From Sambucus nigra (lineage: Eukaryota > Streptophyta > Magnoliopsida > Dipsacales > Adoxaceae): a DNA stretch of 64,000 bases. The stretch covers positions 366,258,605-366,322,604 of the forward strand of contig OX422216.1 of the NCBI GenBank assembly GCA_949130495.1, in the 5' to 3' direction. Positions within the stretch are counted from its first letter, which is position 1, and each line of letters starts with the position of its first letter. The notes under the pieces are model-generated. The model searched no databases. It worked only from the letters and a program-made list of their open reading frames with translations, and was not told the DNA's origin. Below are positions 1-10,337 of this stretch, piece after piece. The position numbers were made by a program, and so were the translations under genes.

Positions 1-358
1 ATAAAGACTCAATTGAACTTAATAAAACTAAAAAAAATAAAATCTAACTAAAAATAAAACAAACTAAAAACAATAAAAATATCAAAACTAAAAAAATAAA
101 ATCCTAAGCTATTAAAAACTGAAATAATAAAACAAAAGAAATAAAAAAATGAAAAATCTAATAAAAACTAAAGTCCTAAAAACTAAAAATAAACTACTAA
201 AACTAATCCTAATAAAATAAGACAAAACTAAAAGCTAATAAAAATCAAAATAAAATAAAATTATACCAATAAAATAAAATAAAGCCTAGAAAATACTAAA
301 TAAATCTAAAATAAATTCTAAAAATAAAAATGACTCAAACTAAAAAAAAATACAAAAA
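1..358. repeat. A-rich low-complexity tract
   Basis: The first 358 bases are almost entirely A with scattered CTAAAA and AATAAA words. There is no coding signal. It may be a degenerate A-rich repeat or the tail of an older element that starts outside the window. Confidence 0.6.
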
Positions 359-599
359 GACACAAACTAAACACACACAGGCTTTGGGGTAGGTTTAGGT
401 AGGCTAGGGTTACGGGATTGGTAATTAGCACCATTTTAACTGCAAATTGCCTGGAAATATAGCTTTTGACACAACAACTGCAATTAAGCCTGCATATTGA
501 ACAATTAAGCGCATAAGACCCATATTGTCGAGAATTAGCAACTAAAGTACATCTATTGGGGGTATAAATTGTACAGTTTTGTGTGCTTATCAGTAGGTT
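359..599. other. Unassigned spacer next to integrase remnant
   Basis: This 240-base stretch has no recognised gene. A minus-strand reading frame runs through it from the integrase remnant at 600-820, but the translated sequence loses similarity to integrase at about 600. It is probably non-coding sequence or a decayed downstream part of the same old element. Confidence 0.4.
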
Positions 600-820
600 G
601 TAGCACGCAAAAGGTACCTCGAGTTCCACTGGGAGAATTGCCTCAGCGCCAAACACCAATGATAAAGGGGTGTACCCTGGAGGTTTCTTCTTTATTGTTC
701 TATATGCCCACAAGACCTCTGGTCTTTTATCATCCCAAGTTCCTAGAAAATATTCTAACATCTTCGAGAGGATGTCACCAGAGTCTTGTTCGCGGCTTCA
801 GTCTGTCCATTGCACTTAGG
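600..820 (-). pseudogene. Ty3/gypsy integrase remnant, cut by E1
   Basis: Read on the minus strand from 820, the translation gives NGQTEAANKTLV (the end of the integrase core, with the catalytic Glu). After a frameshift near 770 it gives WAYRT, then TPLSLVFGAEAILPVELEVP. These are hallmarks of Ty3/gypsy integrase, most like the Athila/Tat branch. The similarity stops exactly at 821, where the LTR of E1 begins, so E1 appears to have inserted into this older element. The other half is not found to the right of E1, because E1's right end is truncated. The fragment is too short and broken to function. Confidence 0.75.
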
Positions 821-1408
821 TGTAATAACCCTTACTTTTGAGTAATTTATTTTATATTAATTTGCCTTGTGAGGTAATTATATAAAATATTGGTAAATGG
901 GATAAATATTGTTTTAAGTGAATTAAAAGATAATATTTATCAAGTTGTGCTTATTTAATGTTATGTGCATGAAAATGGTATTACGCTATGATAAATGGTG
1001 TCGTTGTGCTTCAAACGACAATTATGGGTTAAATGAAGTTGAAAATGGAAATGAGATATATTATTCTGGATGCCAATTTAGAGGGCGTAGTTAGTCCTGA
1101 AATATGTGAGATAGTCAAAATAAGTGCCATATTGTATTTTTGGGTTCCGGACACTTTTTATAGACTATGACTTAAATATGAAGTTACGAGTCATTTTAAT
1201 ATGGCATTGACAATTAAAGATGGGAATTAAGGATAGAGGCACGTTTAAGTCTTGCAACCCATTTTATTTCTTAAGTGTCTATTTTCTAAGCCTAGAGAGA
1301 AAGAGAGAGGAAGAGATTTGTGGAGAAAAAGAGAAGAAAGGGAAGAAAATTGAAGATTGAAGCTTGGATTGGTGGCTAATGGAAAGGAATCTGAGATTTC
1401 AGCATAAG

Positions 1409-2961
1409 GCAAGTTTCTTACTTGCTAATATATGATTTAGGGTGAATAAATGGTATTGATGGTTGTGTATTTGATATGATTTAACAATTTTTGGGGTTTT
1501 AAGGGATTTTTAGAGTTTGAACCCTTAGAATTTGATTTAGATGTTTATTTTGTAGATTATAATAGTTAGGATGCATTTATGATTGTTTTGGGTTGAATTA
1601 ATGATGTTGGTTGGAGGAGAAATGGAATTTGGGAAAAACTAGGATTCATAACCCGTAGCCTCAATCTTGGCCAATTCGCCAGGGCGAATCGATTCGCTAA
1701 GGGGTGAGGCTACAGGTTTGGGAATCCGAATGGATTCGGGTTAAGGCCGAATCGATTCGGCATGAGATAGAATGTTGGTTTCCTCATCCGAATCGATTCG
1801 CTACCTGGGGAGAATCGATTCGGCCCTAGGGTGAATCGATTCGAAATCCTGCTCTTGGGAAATTTTCTTAACTTAGTTTTTATCCATTCTCTTGTAGGTT
1901 AGGACCTAGGAACCTTATCTTATGAAGTAAACTTAGTGTCCTAGAGTCTTATATTAGTTAGGTAACTACCCTATATTAGAAAGGGATTAGATAGGGCTTA
2001 TTCCGAGGATTACTAAATAGACGATAAGGTATTATTTTCCCTTAGCAAGTTAGTTGGAAATTAGGAGTTGTAAATTGTATATCGGGAGATTTTAGAGACT
2101 CGATTGAGGTATACTAGACTTAGTGGCTTATAGAAACGTCATGATTTCTTGGAGATTAATTTGGAAATTTATTAAACGTCGGGGTTTATAATGATAACAT
2201 TAAATGAATATTTGTTCCGGATATAACGTATTGCATATATTAAAAGGGGCAATAATATGTAAATGGTAATTTACATAAACACACCTCTCTAAATGATATC
2301 ATAGGGGAAGGACGCATATGAGGTGAAGTCCCCTGACTAGTGAGTGTAGGGTGCATATAATCCTTGGCCATAGGATCGGTTATTATATACATTGTGTGAT
2401 TTTTATTTCGATGTGAGGTAATTCTGGTGTGGTTATGACTCATTGTCGAATGTATATGGCCACGTCCCGACGTCTCGCGATGTAGGATGCCCAGGTTGTC
2501 TTGTATGATAAGCCCTGGAAGATGATAGCTATTTAGGGGCGCGTACAGTGGGGAAACTCGAAAATAAGGTCTTATAATCGTTATATATTGTGTAATATAA
2601 CTATTCTTATTAAAGCGGGATTTAATTTATGATAAAGAGCTCTGCGAATTAAATTTCTTTGAATACGTTTCCTAATGAGATATGGAACGGTGAAATAAAA
2701 TTGTGGAAAAAGAAAAGGATATTGAACCTCAGTTAATAATGACATTCTATTATACTCTCTTGCATAATTGGATTGGGATTATGATCATTATATATGCTCT
2801 TGATTATACTTTTAGATTAAGTAGTTAAATTTATTTATCATTATTTATGATGACTAAATTTTTCATAACTGTCATACTCTTTATTCATCTGGTGATCATA
2901 TAAAATCGGGCCCTGACCCCTACACATATCTTGTTTTGCATGAATCTTATTTTTCGCTCAG
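1409..2961 (+). other. Putative leader intron inside E1 5' LTR
   Basis: The donor-like AAG|GCAAGT is at 1406-1414, the branch-point-like CTGAC is at 2913-2917, and the acceptor CTCAG ends at 2961. The block after the acceptor (GGACGCC, then TAGACGC about 95 nt on) is shared with the LTRs of E2, E3 and E5. Splicing is inferred only from this cross-family conservation. Confidence 0.45.
1685..1843. repeat. Palindrome cluster CGAATCGATTCG in E1 LTR
   Basis: There are perfect 12-bp palindromes at 1685-1696, 1748-1759 and 1789-1800. Near-copies lie at about 1726-1738, 1812-1822 and 1833-1843. The cluster is also present, with changes, in the 3' LTR (about 9145-9310). CpG content is far above that of the surrounding AT-rich sequence. 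Confidence 0.85.
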
Positions 2962-3458
2962 ATGTTCCATCGCAAGGACGCCTGCATTGACTTTCCAATT
3001 CCAGTGTCTTGGAGCTGTAACAACTTGAAAATGCTACGGGATATTTTGTTATAGACGCTTCCATTTTTGTATTCTAGTTATGATCGGGTTATTTATTCGG
3101 GCGTGTGGCCCATGCTTTTGTACTTGCCTAATGCAATGTATTATGTAACGTAATTAACTTGTTTTATATGGTTTGTAAGAGACTGTTAACCGACAGCTTA
3201 TTCGGTTATTTGGATGTATATTGTTGTTTATGTAATATCAGTCTTTTCGATATCCACCTTCTTTTAAATTCAATGGTTTAAATGCTTCTGTTAAATTTAC
3301 CAATAATATTTTGATAACCCGTTTTCCTAAAATAGTAGGTGGTTATCTCGTACACTTAGTATATAGATGTGATGCTAAGAATGGACCATCTATGATTCCT
3401 GCCATTATTGGAGTATCGGGCTGGCCACCTATTATTTTAATAAGCGGGTTGTCACATA

Positions 3459-3470
3459 TGGTATCAGAGC
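3459..3470 (+). promoter_or_regulatory. E1 primer-binding site (tRNA-iMet)
   Basis: TGGTATCAGAGC, complementary to the 3' end of plant initiator tRNA-Met, begins two bases after the LTR end. It primes minus-strand DNA synthesis. Confidence 0.92.
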
Positions 3471-3627
3471 ATCAGGTTATAGAGTCTTTAGGATCTATGC
3501 GAACTTGTCACGTTCTACCGTAGCGTTCTTTGATATCGAGCTTAATGTTAGGACTGTTTTGTTTGCCTATATTTGCGATCTTCTGCAAAATAGATTGTTC
3601 TAAATATTATTCTAACTCTAGTGTTTC

Positions 3628-4740
3628 TTGTCTCATATGTCACCTAGGAGATGTCAACCGGCGAGAAGAAATAAAGTTGTAGAAGAGGATGTAGGTCCTC
3701 CACCGCCACAGCAAGGAATTATTAATGCAGCTGAAGTGGCCAATATTGTGGCCCAAGCGGTCAATGTTGCGATGACTGCCGTAGTTCAGCAATTGCCACA
3801 AGCCCAACAACCACGAGCTCAGGAAGTACAAGACTATGAGGGACCTTCTCCGTGGGAAAGAGTCAGAGAATCCTTCTTAAAGGGTCATCCTCCAGAATTT
3901 CATGGTGGTTCTGACGTGATAGTAGCTAACCAATGGAAAAAGGATATGCAGCGCCATCTTCGCATGGTGGAGTGTAGTGAAGAAAGGAAACAAATCCGTG
4001 CTACTTTTAAATTAATTAGAGTAGCTTTACATTGATGGGAGTCGATGACTACGCCAGGGCAAAGAGATACTATGACTATCGATGATTTTTGGGTTTTGTT
4101 TGATCGGAAATATTTTCTTCCGGCAGTCTAAAGGGAAATGAGGAGAAGACTTCAAGATGTAGTGCAAGGTGAACGTTCGATTGCGGAATATGAGGAGAAA
4201 TTCACTCGATTAGCTAGTTTTGTGCCGGATGAGGTAACTCCCGAGGAGAGGAGGATATCAAAATTTATTGGAGGTTTACATTAGAGGATACGGCAACATT
4301 TACTGGGCAATCCAGCTTTACAAACTTTTGGGGATGTAATGATTGTCGCGTTACTCCATTGTCAAGATCATCGGTTGCATGTTCAAAGTAGTAAGAAAGC
4401 TTCAGTTATGGGGCAAGCGGGTAAACCAGGAGGCAATGGGGAAGGAGGAGGAACACTACCCTCGTCCCAATCATCGGGGAGTAAACAAAAAGAAAGGGAC
4501 ACCCAGTAAGGGGACTTGTCCAAAAGGCAGCGTTTTGGTGAATTTAACTTTGGTGGCAGTAATATTATGCACGGTCAGGGTGCCCAACAATAAGAAGGTC
4601 GGTGTGGTAATGGGGGTAGAGGCCATCTAGGCCAAGGCTTTGGGCAGTTTAAAAATAACCGGGGCCGTAATTAGGAAAATATGGTGGGTCGATGCTTTCA
4701 ATGTGGAGAGTCGGGTCATTTTAAGAAGGCGTGTCCACAG
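3628..4740 (+). pseudogene. gag: E1 gag (capsid + CCHC zinc knuckle), six stops
   Basis: This would be the structural Gag of the retrotransposon particle. One reading frame runs from the ATG at 3634 or 3643 through a retrotransposon gag core (WERVRESFLKGHPPEFHGG, then WKKDMQRHL) to a CFQCGESGHFKKAC zinc knuckle at 4693-4734 that keeps the C-x2-C-x4-H-x4-C spacing. The frame never shifts but is cut by stops at 4033, 4129, 4282, 4507, 4591 and 4672. All fit single C-to-T or G-to-A changes of CAA, CAG, CGA or TGG codons. It was probably one long gag-pol frame, as is usual in this clade. Confidence 0.85.
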
Positions 4741-5340
4741 TTGATTAGGGGACAATTACCTAGAATTCCACAGTATCCACCGGCGCAGTTACCGCCACCA
4801 GTGCCTAATCCGTCCGTCCCTCCACAACAGGGACAACTACAGTATGGGCGTGTCTACCATATTCAGGATGCTATGATTCCTCTAGCCCCACCAGCGCCAC
4901 CAGCTATTGAGGGTAAGTTTCCCATTCATGGGCACATGGGTCGTGTATTATTTGATACGGGTGCGACACACTCGTTTATTTCTAGAAGCTTTGCTCAGTC
5001 TACGGAGTTAATTAAATTTGCAAAAATTACTTTCACTAGTGTTGAATCTTCTATGGGTGATGGTTCACTCGTTTTCTTTATTTGTAAACAAGTAGGAATA
5101 AACCTTGGTAGCTTGTGTTTTGAGGCCGATTTGATCGTCCTTGATACGGTCGGGTATGATGTAATTATGGGTATAGATTGGCTAGTGAAGTATCGTGCGA
5201 TAGTTAATTGCTATGGGAAGAGTATTATTTTTGCCATTCCAGGGCAAGAGATGTTTTTAGTGGCTATGCCTCGTTCGGAGGGAGGTTCTAGAACTTATTT
5301 GTACTGTATTGTATTGCGGGGGAATCTTATCGGGATGTAG
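4741..5340 (+). pseudogene. E1 aspartic protease
   Basis: After a Pro-rich linker, the open frame from 4681 contains GRVLFDTGATHSFIS. The catalytic Asp of DTGA is encoded near 4954 and is intact. DVIMGIDWL follows, as in gypsy proteases. The protease would process the Gag-Pol polyprotein. The frame ends at 5338 after a shift in a G-rich stretch near 5315; the continuation DSIPVV...LPPSREI is in the next frame. Only this frameshift and the upstream gag stops separate it from expression. Confidence 0.8.
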
Positions 5341-7420
5341 TCATTTCCTTAGATTCAATTCCGGTTGTTAGAGATTTTGGAGATGTCTTTCGAGAAATAT
5401 CGGGTTTGCCTCCAAGTAGGGAGATTGAGTTTGTGATTGATTTAGCACTGGAAACGCGATCGATTGCTAGAGCTCCATATCGTATGGATCCTGTTGAGAT
5501 GAGGGAGTTAAGAGATCAGATTCAGAAGTTGTTAGAACAAGGGTTTATTAGGCGTAGTACGTCACCGTGGGGCATTCCGGTGTTATTTGTGAAGAAAAAA
5601 TACGGTTTTCTCCGATTGTGTGTTGACTACAGGGAGTTGAATAAAGTCACCATCCGAAAAAAATACCCATTATCTCGAATTGATGATTTGTTTGATCAAC
5701 TTAGGGGAGTGTCGTACTTCTCTAAAATATATTTGAGGACGGGGTATCACCAGTTGCGGATACGAGAGCAGGATGTGTCCAAAACTGCTTTCCTAACTAT
5801 ATATGGGTCCTATGAATTTCTGGTTATGCCTTTCGGACTAACCAATGCCCCCGCCGTGTTTATGGACCTTATGAATATAGTGTTTCGATACTTCCTGGAT
5901 CATTTTGTTATCGTGTTCATTGATGACATCCTAGTGTATTCTCAAACAGAAGACGAACGTACTACTCACTTACGGTTGGTCCTGCAGACATTGAGGGATC
6001 ATTAATTGTATGCCAAGTTTGAAAAGTGAGGTTTTTGGTTGTAGGAAGTACAGTTTCTGGGTCACATTGTGACAACCCATGGTATTTTGGTAGACACGAG
6101 TAAAGTTGTTGCAGTGAGGGAATGGGGTCAGCCCATGACACCTACCGAGATTCGTAGTTTTCTGGGTTTGGCAGGCTATTACCGCAGATTTATCAAGGGC
6201 TTTTCTAAAATTGCTAGCCCTTTGATAAACTTGACCCGAAAAGGGGTGAGGTTTGTTTGGGATGATTCTTGTCAGTTAGCTTTTGATGAGCTGAAAGATA
6301 AGTTGACTTCTGCTCCAGTCCTTGCGTTACCAAGGCCAAGATTGGAATATTTGGTCTTAACCGATGCATCTCTGCAAGGGTTGGGAGGTGTACTACAACA
6401 AGAGCAGCGGGCTATTGCTTATGCTTCTCGGAACCTAAATCCCCATAAAAAGAATTATCCGGTGCATGATTTGGAACTTGCTGCAGTAGTTTTTGCCTTA
6501 AAGATTTGGAGACATTATCTCTTGGGGGAGAAATTTAGTCTTTTCACGGACCACAAATCGTTGCAATATTTGTTTTCACAGAAATATTTAAATATGCAAC
6601 AACGCTGGTGGTTAGAGTTTGTGAAAGACTACGAATTTGATATTCACTATCACCCAGCTAAGGCTAGTGTAGTGGCCGATGCATTGAGTCGGAAACCCGA
6701 GGGGGAGTTAGCGCAGGTATGGAAAGCTAAATGGAAGGAGCTCAGCCAAGAAGATGCGGTTGCTAGAGCATTTATGTCAGTGTTGACCGTTACAACTACG
6801 ATAGTGGCAAGGGTTGTTGAAGATCAAGGAAAGGACAAAAGTTGTCAGGACCGTATAAGCCAATTATTGACCGAGGGAGCAGAATCCTACTCTATAAGTT
6901 CTGAGGGTGGGGTACGTTTCCACGAGAGACTCATTGTCCCGGACGAAGGGGATTTAAGACGAGCCGTGATGACAGAATCTCATGGATCTAAGTTTACAGT
7001 ACATCCTGGTGGGGACAAAATATACCAAGACATGCGCCGTCAGTATTGGTGGCCAGGCATAAAACGAGACATTTTTGAATTTGTTTCCCAATGCACTACT
7101 TGTCAACTGGTGAAGGTAAATCATCAAAGACCAATGGGTTTGTTACAACACTTGGAAATACCGGTATGCAAGTGGGAAAGTATCTCGATGGATTTCATCA
7201 CGGGATTACCAACATCACAAAGCGGTCATGATTCTATTTGGGTGATTGTCGATCGTTTGAACAAGTCGACACATTTCCTACATGTATGCACAGATTACAA
7301 TGCTGCTCGTTATGGTCGACTATTTATTGCGAAGGTTGTTAGACTCCACGGGGTGCCCATAAATATAGTCTCTGATAGAGATAATATTTTTTTTCCATTT
7401 TTGGCGAAGTTTCCAAGAAG
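5321..7420 (+). pseudogene. pol: E1 reverse transcriptase, RNase H, integrase N-half
   Basis: All of this is in one frame, opposite protease by a shift near 5315. The RT shows [19 protein letters not shown] and FIDDILVYS (both catalytic Asp present). However, motif A reads [12 protein letters not shown], so the first catalytic Asp is Tyr. Stops lie at 6003, 6027 and 6042 in the thumb. RNase H follows ([47 protein letters not shown]), then the integrase HHCC region (CTTCQLVK) and the first core Asp (SMDFITGLP) and second (VSDRDN). A second frameshift lies at about 7385-7420. It cannot make a functional enzyme. Confidence 0.88.
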
Positions 7421-8250
7421 CTATGGGAACCTAGTTGAAGTTGAGTACCTCTTATCACCCTCAAACAGATGGACAGACAGAAAGAGTCAGCCAAATATTG
7501 GAGGACATGCTCCGAATGTGTGTGCTTGATTTCAAAGGTGGTTGGGAATAATATCTCACTTTGGTCGAATTTTCTTATAATAATTCGTACCAATTCACTA
7601 TCGGGATGGCACCCTATGAAGCACTTTATGGCAGGCCGTGTAGATCACCTACTTGTTGGTTGGAAGTAGGGGATAATAAATTTCTTGGACCTGAAATGAT
7701 CCAAGATACTTCTTCTAAGATTGAACTCATTCGAAATCGCATCCGAATATCTCAAGATCGACAAAAGAGTTATGCTGATGCTAATAGAAGGCATGTGGTG
7801 TTAGAGGTCGGAGATCAAGTTCTGGTGCGAGTATCACCAATGAAGGGTATAAAGCGATTTGGGAAGAGAGGAAAGCTTGCGCCGCGTTACGTTGGACCTT
7901 TTTCGATTATTGCTAAAGTAGGCCCAGTAGCGTATCAACTTGCCTTAACGGAACATTTACAACAGATTCATGATGTATTTCATATTTCATCTTTGAAAAA
8001 GTATAAGAGGTGTGAAGGAGCTCATTGTTATATTCCTTTGGTTGATATTGAATTGCAATCTGATATTTCATATGAAGAACGACCAGTTGCAATCTTAGAT
8101 CACGGGGAACGTAGGCTAAGATCTAGGGTGGTGCCCTTGGTTCGGGTTCAATGGGGTCATTCCAATGCCGAGGAATCCACGTGGGAGCGTAAGGATGATA
8201 TGCGAGAAAAGTATCCACATCTCTTTTTGCAAGGTATGCCTAAATTTTGA
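7421..8250 (+). pseudogene. E1 integrase C-half with chromodomain-like tail
   Basis: This continues integrase after the frameshift: [58 protein letters not shown] and HDVFHISSLKKY. It ends in VQWGHSNAEESTWERKDDM, the chromodomain-type C terminus of plant chromoviruses, which is thought to direct integration into marked chromatin. In-frame stops are at 7432 and 7549. From 7552 to the TGA at 8248 the frame is open. Confidence 0.85.
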
Positions 8251-8267
8251 GGGCAAAATTCTCTTAT

Positions 8268-8279
8268 AAGGGGGGAGAG
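8268..8279 (+). promoter_or_regulatory. E1 polypurine tract
   Basis: AAGGGGGGAGAG directly precedes the TG of the 3' LTR at 8280. It primes plus-strand synthesis. Confidence 0.85.
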
Positions 8280-9659
8280 TGTAATAACCTTTATTTTTGA
8301 GTAATTTATTTTATATTAATTTGCCTTGTGAGGTAATTATATAAAATATTGGTAAATGGGATAAATATTGTTTTAAGTGAATTAAAAGATAATATTTATC
8401 AAGTTGTGCTTATTTAATGTTATGTGCATGAAAATGGCATTACGCTATGATAAATGGTGTCGTTGTGCTTTAAACGACAATTATGGGTTAAATGAAGTTG
8501 AAAATGGAAATGAGATATATTATTTCGGATGCCAATTTAGAGGGCGTAGTTAGTCCCGAAATATGCGAGATAGTCAAAATAAGTGTCATATTGTATTTTT
8601 GGGTTTCGAGCACTTTTTACAGATTATGACTTAAATATGTAGTTACGAGTCATTTTGATAGGGTATTGACAATTAAAGATGGGAATTAAGGATAGAGGCA
8701 CGTTTAAGTCTTGCAACCCATTTTATTTCTTAAGTGTGTATTTTCTAAACCTATAGAGAAAGAGAGAGGAAGAGAGTTATGGAGAAAAAGAGAAGAAAGG
8801 GAAGAAAATTGAAGATTGAAGCTTGGATTGGTTGCTACCGGAAAGGAATCTGAGATTTCAGCATAAGGCAAGTTTCTTACTTGCTAATATATGATTTAGG
8901 GTGAATAAATGGTATTGATTATTGTGTATTTGATATGATTTAATAATTTTTGGGGTTTTAAGGGATTTGTAGAGTTTGAACCCTTAGAATTCGATTTAGA
9001 TGTTTATTGTGTAGATTACAATAATTAGGATGCATTTATGATCATTTTGGGTTGAATTAATGATGTTGGTTGGAGGAGAAATGGAATTTAGGAAAAACTA
9101 GGGTTCATAACCCGTAGCCCCAATCTTGGCCAATTTGTCAGGGTGAATCGATTGGCCCTTTTTTTGCATCGATTTGCTAAAGGGTGAGGCTATAGGTCTA
9201 GGAATCCGAATCGATTCGGGTTAAGGCCGAATCGATTCGGCATGAGACAGAATGTTGGTTTCCTCTTCCGAATCGATTCTCTACCTGGGGCGAATCGATT
9301 CGAAATCCTGCTGTTTTGGGAAATTTTCTTAACTTAGTTTTTAGCCATTCTCTTGTAGGTTAGGACCTAGGAAGCTTCTCTTATGAAGTAAACTTAGTGT
9401 CCTAGAGTCTTATAATAGTTAGGTAACTACCCTATATTTGAAAGGGATTAGATAGGTCTTATTCCGGGGATTACTAAATAGACGATAAGGTATTATTTTC
9501 CCTTAGCAAGTTAGTTGGAAATTACGAGTTGTAAATTGTATATAGGGAGATTTTAGAGACTCGATTGAGGTATACTAGACTTAGTGGCTTATAGAAACGT
9601 CGTGATTTCTTGGATATTAATTTGAAAATTTATTAAACGTCGGGGTTTATAATGATAAC
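8280..9659 (+). repeat. E1 3' LTR, left part
   Basis: It matches 821 to about 2207 of the 5' LTR with scattered, mostly transition, differences. An extra T-run occurs near 9160 and a palindrome is lost. It ends with the target copy ATAAC (9655-9659), where E2 begins. Confidence 0.92.
9655..9659. repeat. E2 target-site duplication, left
   Basis: ATAAC, identical to 19693-19697. The uninterrupted E1 5' LTR has one copy of this word at the matching place. Confidence 0.93.
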
Positions 9660-10337
9660 TGTAATACCCCGCATTTTTATCGATATTTATTTATGGGATT
9701 AATTAGATTAAATGTGAATTAATTGAGAATTAATCCAGATAAAATACTAACGAGATGTGAGTTGGTATTTGATTATAATGTGTATATATGGCAATATATG
9801 AATATTGAGAATATTAAATTGTCGCGAGATAGAAATACGGGAATTTGAAAATTTTGTTGGGACGCGTGTGACAGTCACGTCAGAAAAATATTTAATTTAA
9901 TTAAAAAGTGAATTTTATTTTTATCAACCGTATGGTCATTTTGAGTGCGGCAACGTGTCCGGAAGGGTCGAAATAGTCAGAAAACACTAGCCGGGGGTTT
10001 AGTTTGGGTCCCGGGGCATTTTCGGGCATACCGACAACTTAAAAGGGTAGTTTGGTAATTTTGGAATTTTGGGAATTAAAACCCACGAAAATTAGAGGTT
10101 AAAATTTGATTTAGTCTTTACCCACTAAACCCACTAACAACACTAAATGACTTAATTGGCTACGGGAGTTATTGGAAAAAGTTCTAAGAGTTTTCTAAGG
10201 CAACCTCCAAACCACCATTGTCATCTTGGAGAAAAACTAGTAGAGAGAGAGAGGAAGGAGAATTCTGCAGAGAAAGAGAGAGAGAGAGAGAGACCAAACT
10301 TCATCAATTCAACATCAAATTCAGAGAAAGACCTAAG

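Larger units (their letters stand above)
821..3456 (+). repeat. E1 5' LTR (2636 bp)
   Basis: It starts TGTAATAACC, ends GTCACA two bases before the primer site, and matches 8280-9659 plus 19698-19852 closely. It contains a purine-rich stretch (about 1290-1350), a GC-type splice donor motif at 1406-1414, six palindromic CGAATCGATTCG-type sites (1685-1843) and a CTGAC...CAG acceptor-like region at 2913-2961. Confidence 0.92.

Noticed and set aside
386..416. Telomere-like TTTAGG words near the left edge
   Set aside because: Only two or three imperfect words and no run of the plant repeat TTTAGGG; chance in a G/T/A-rich patch is enough.
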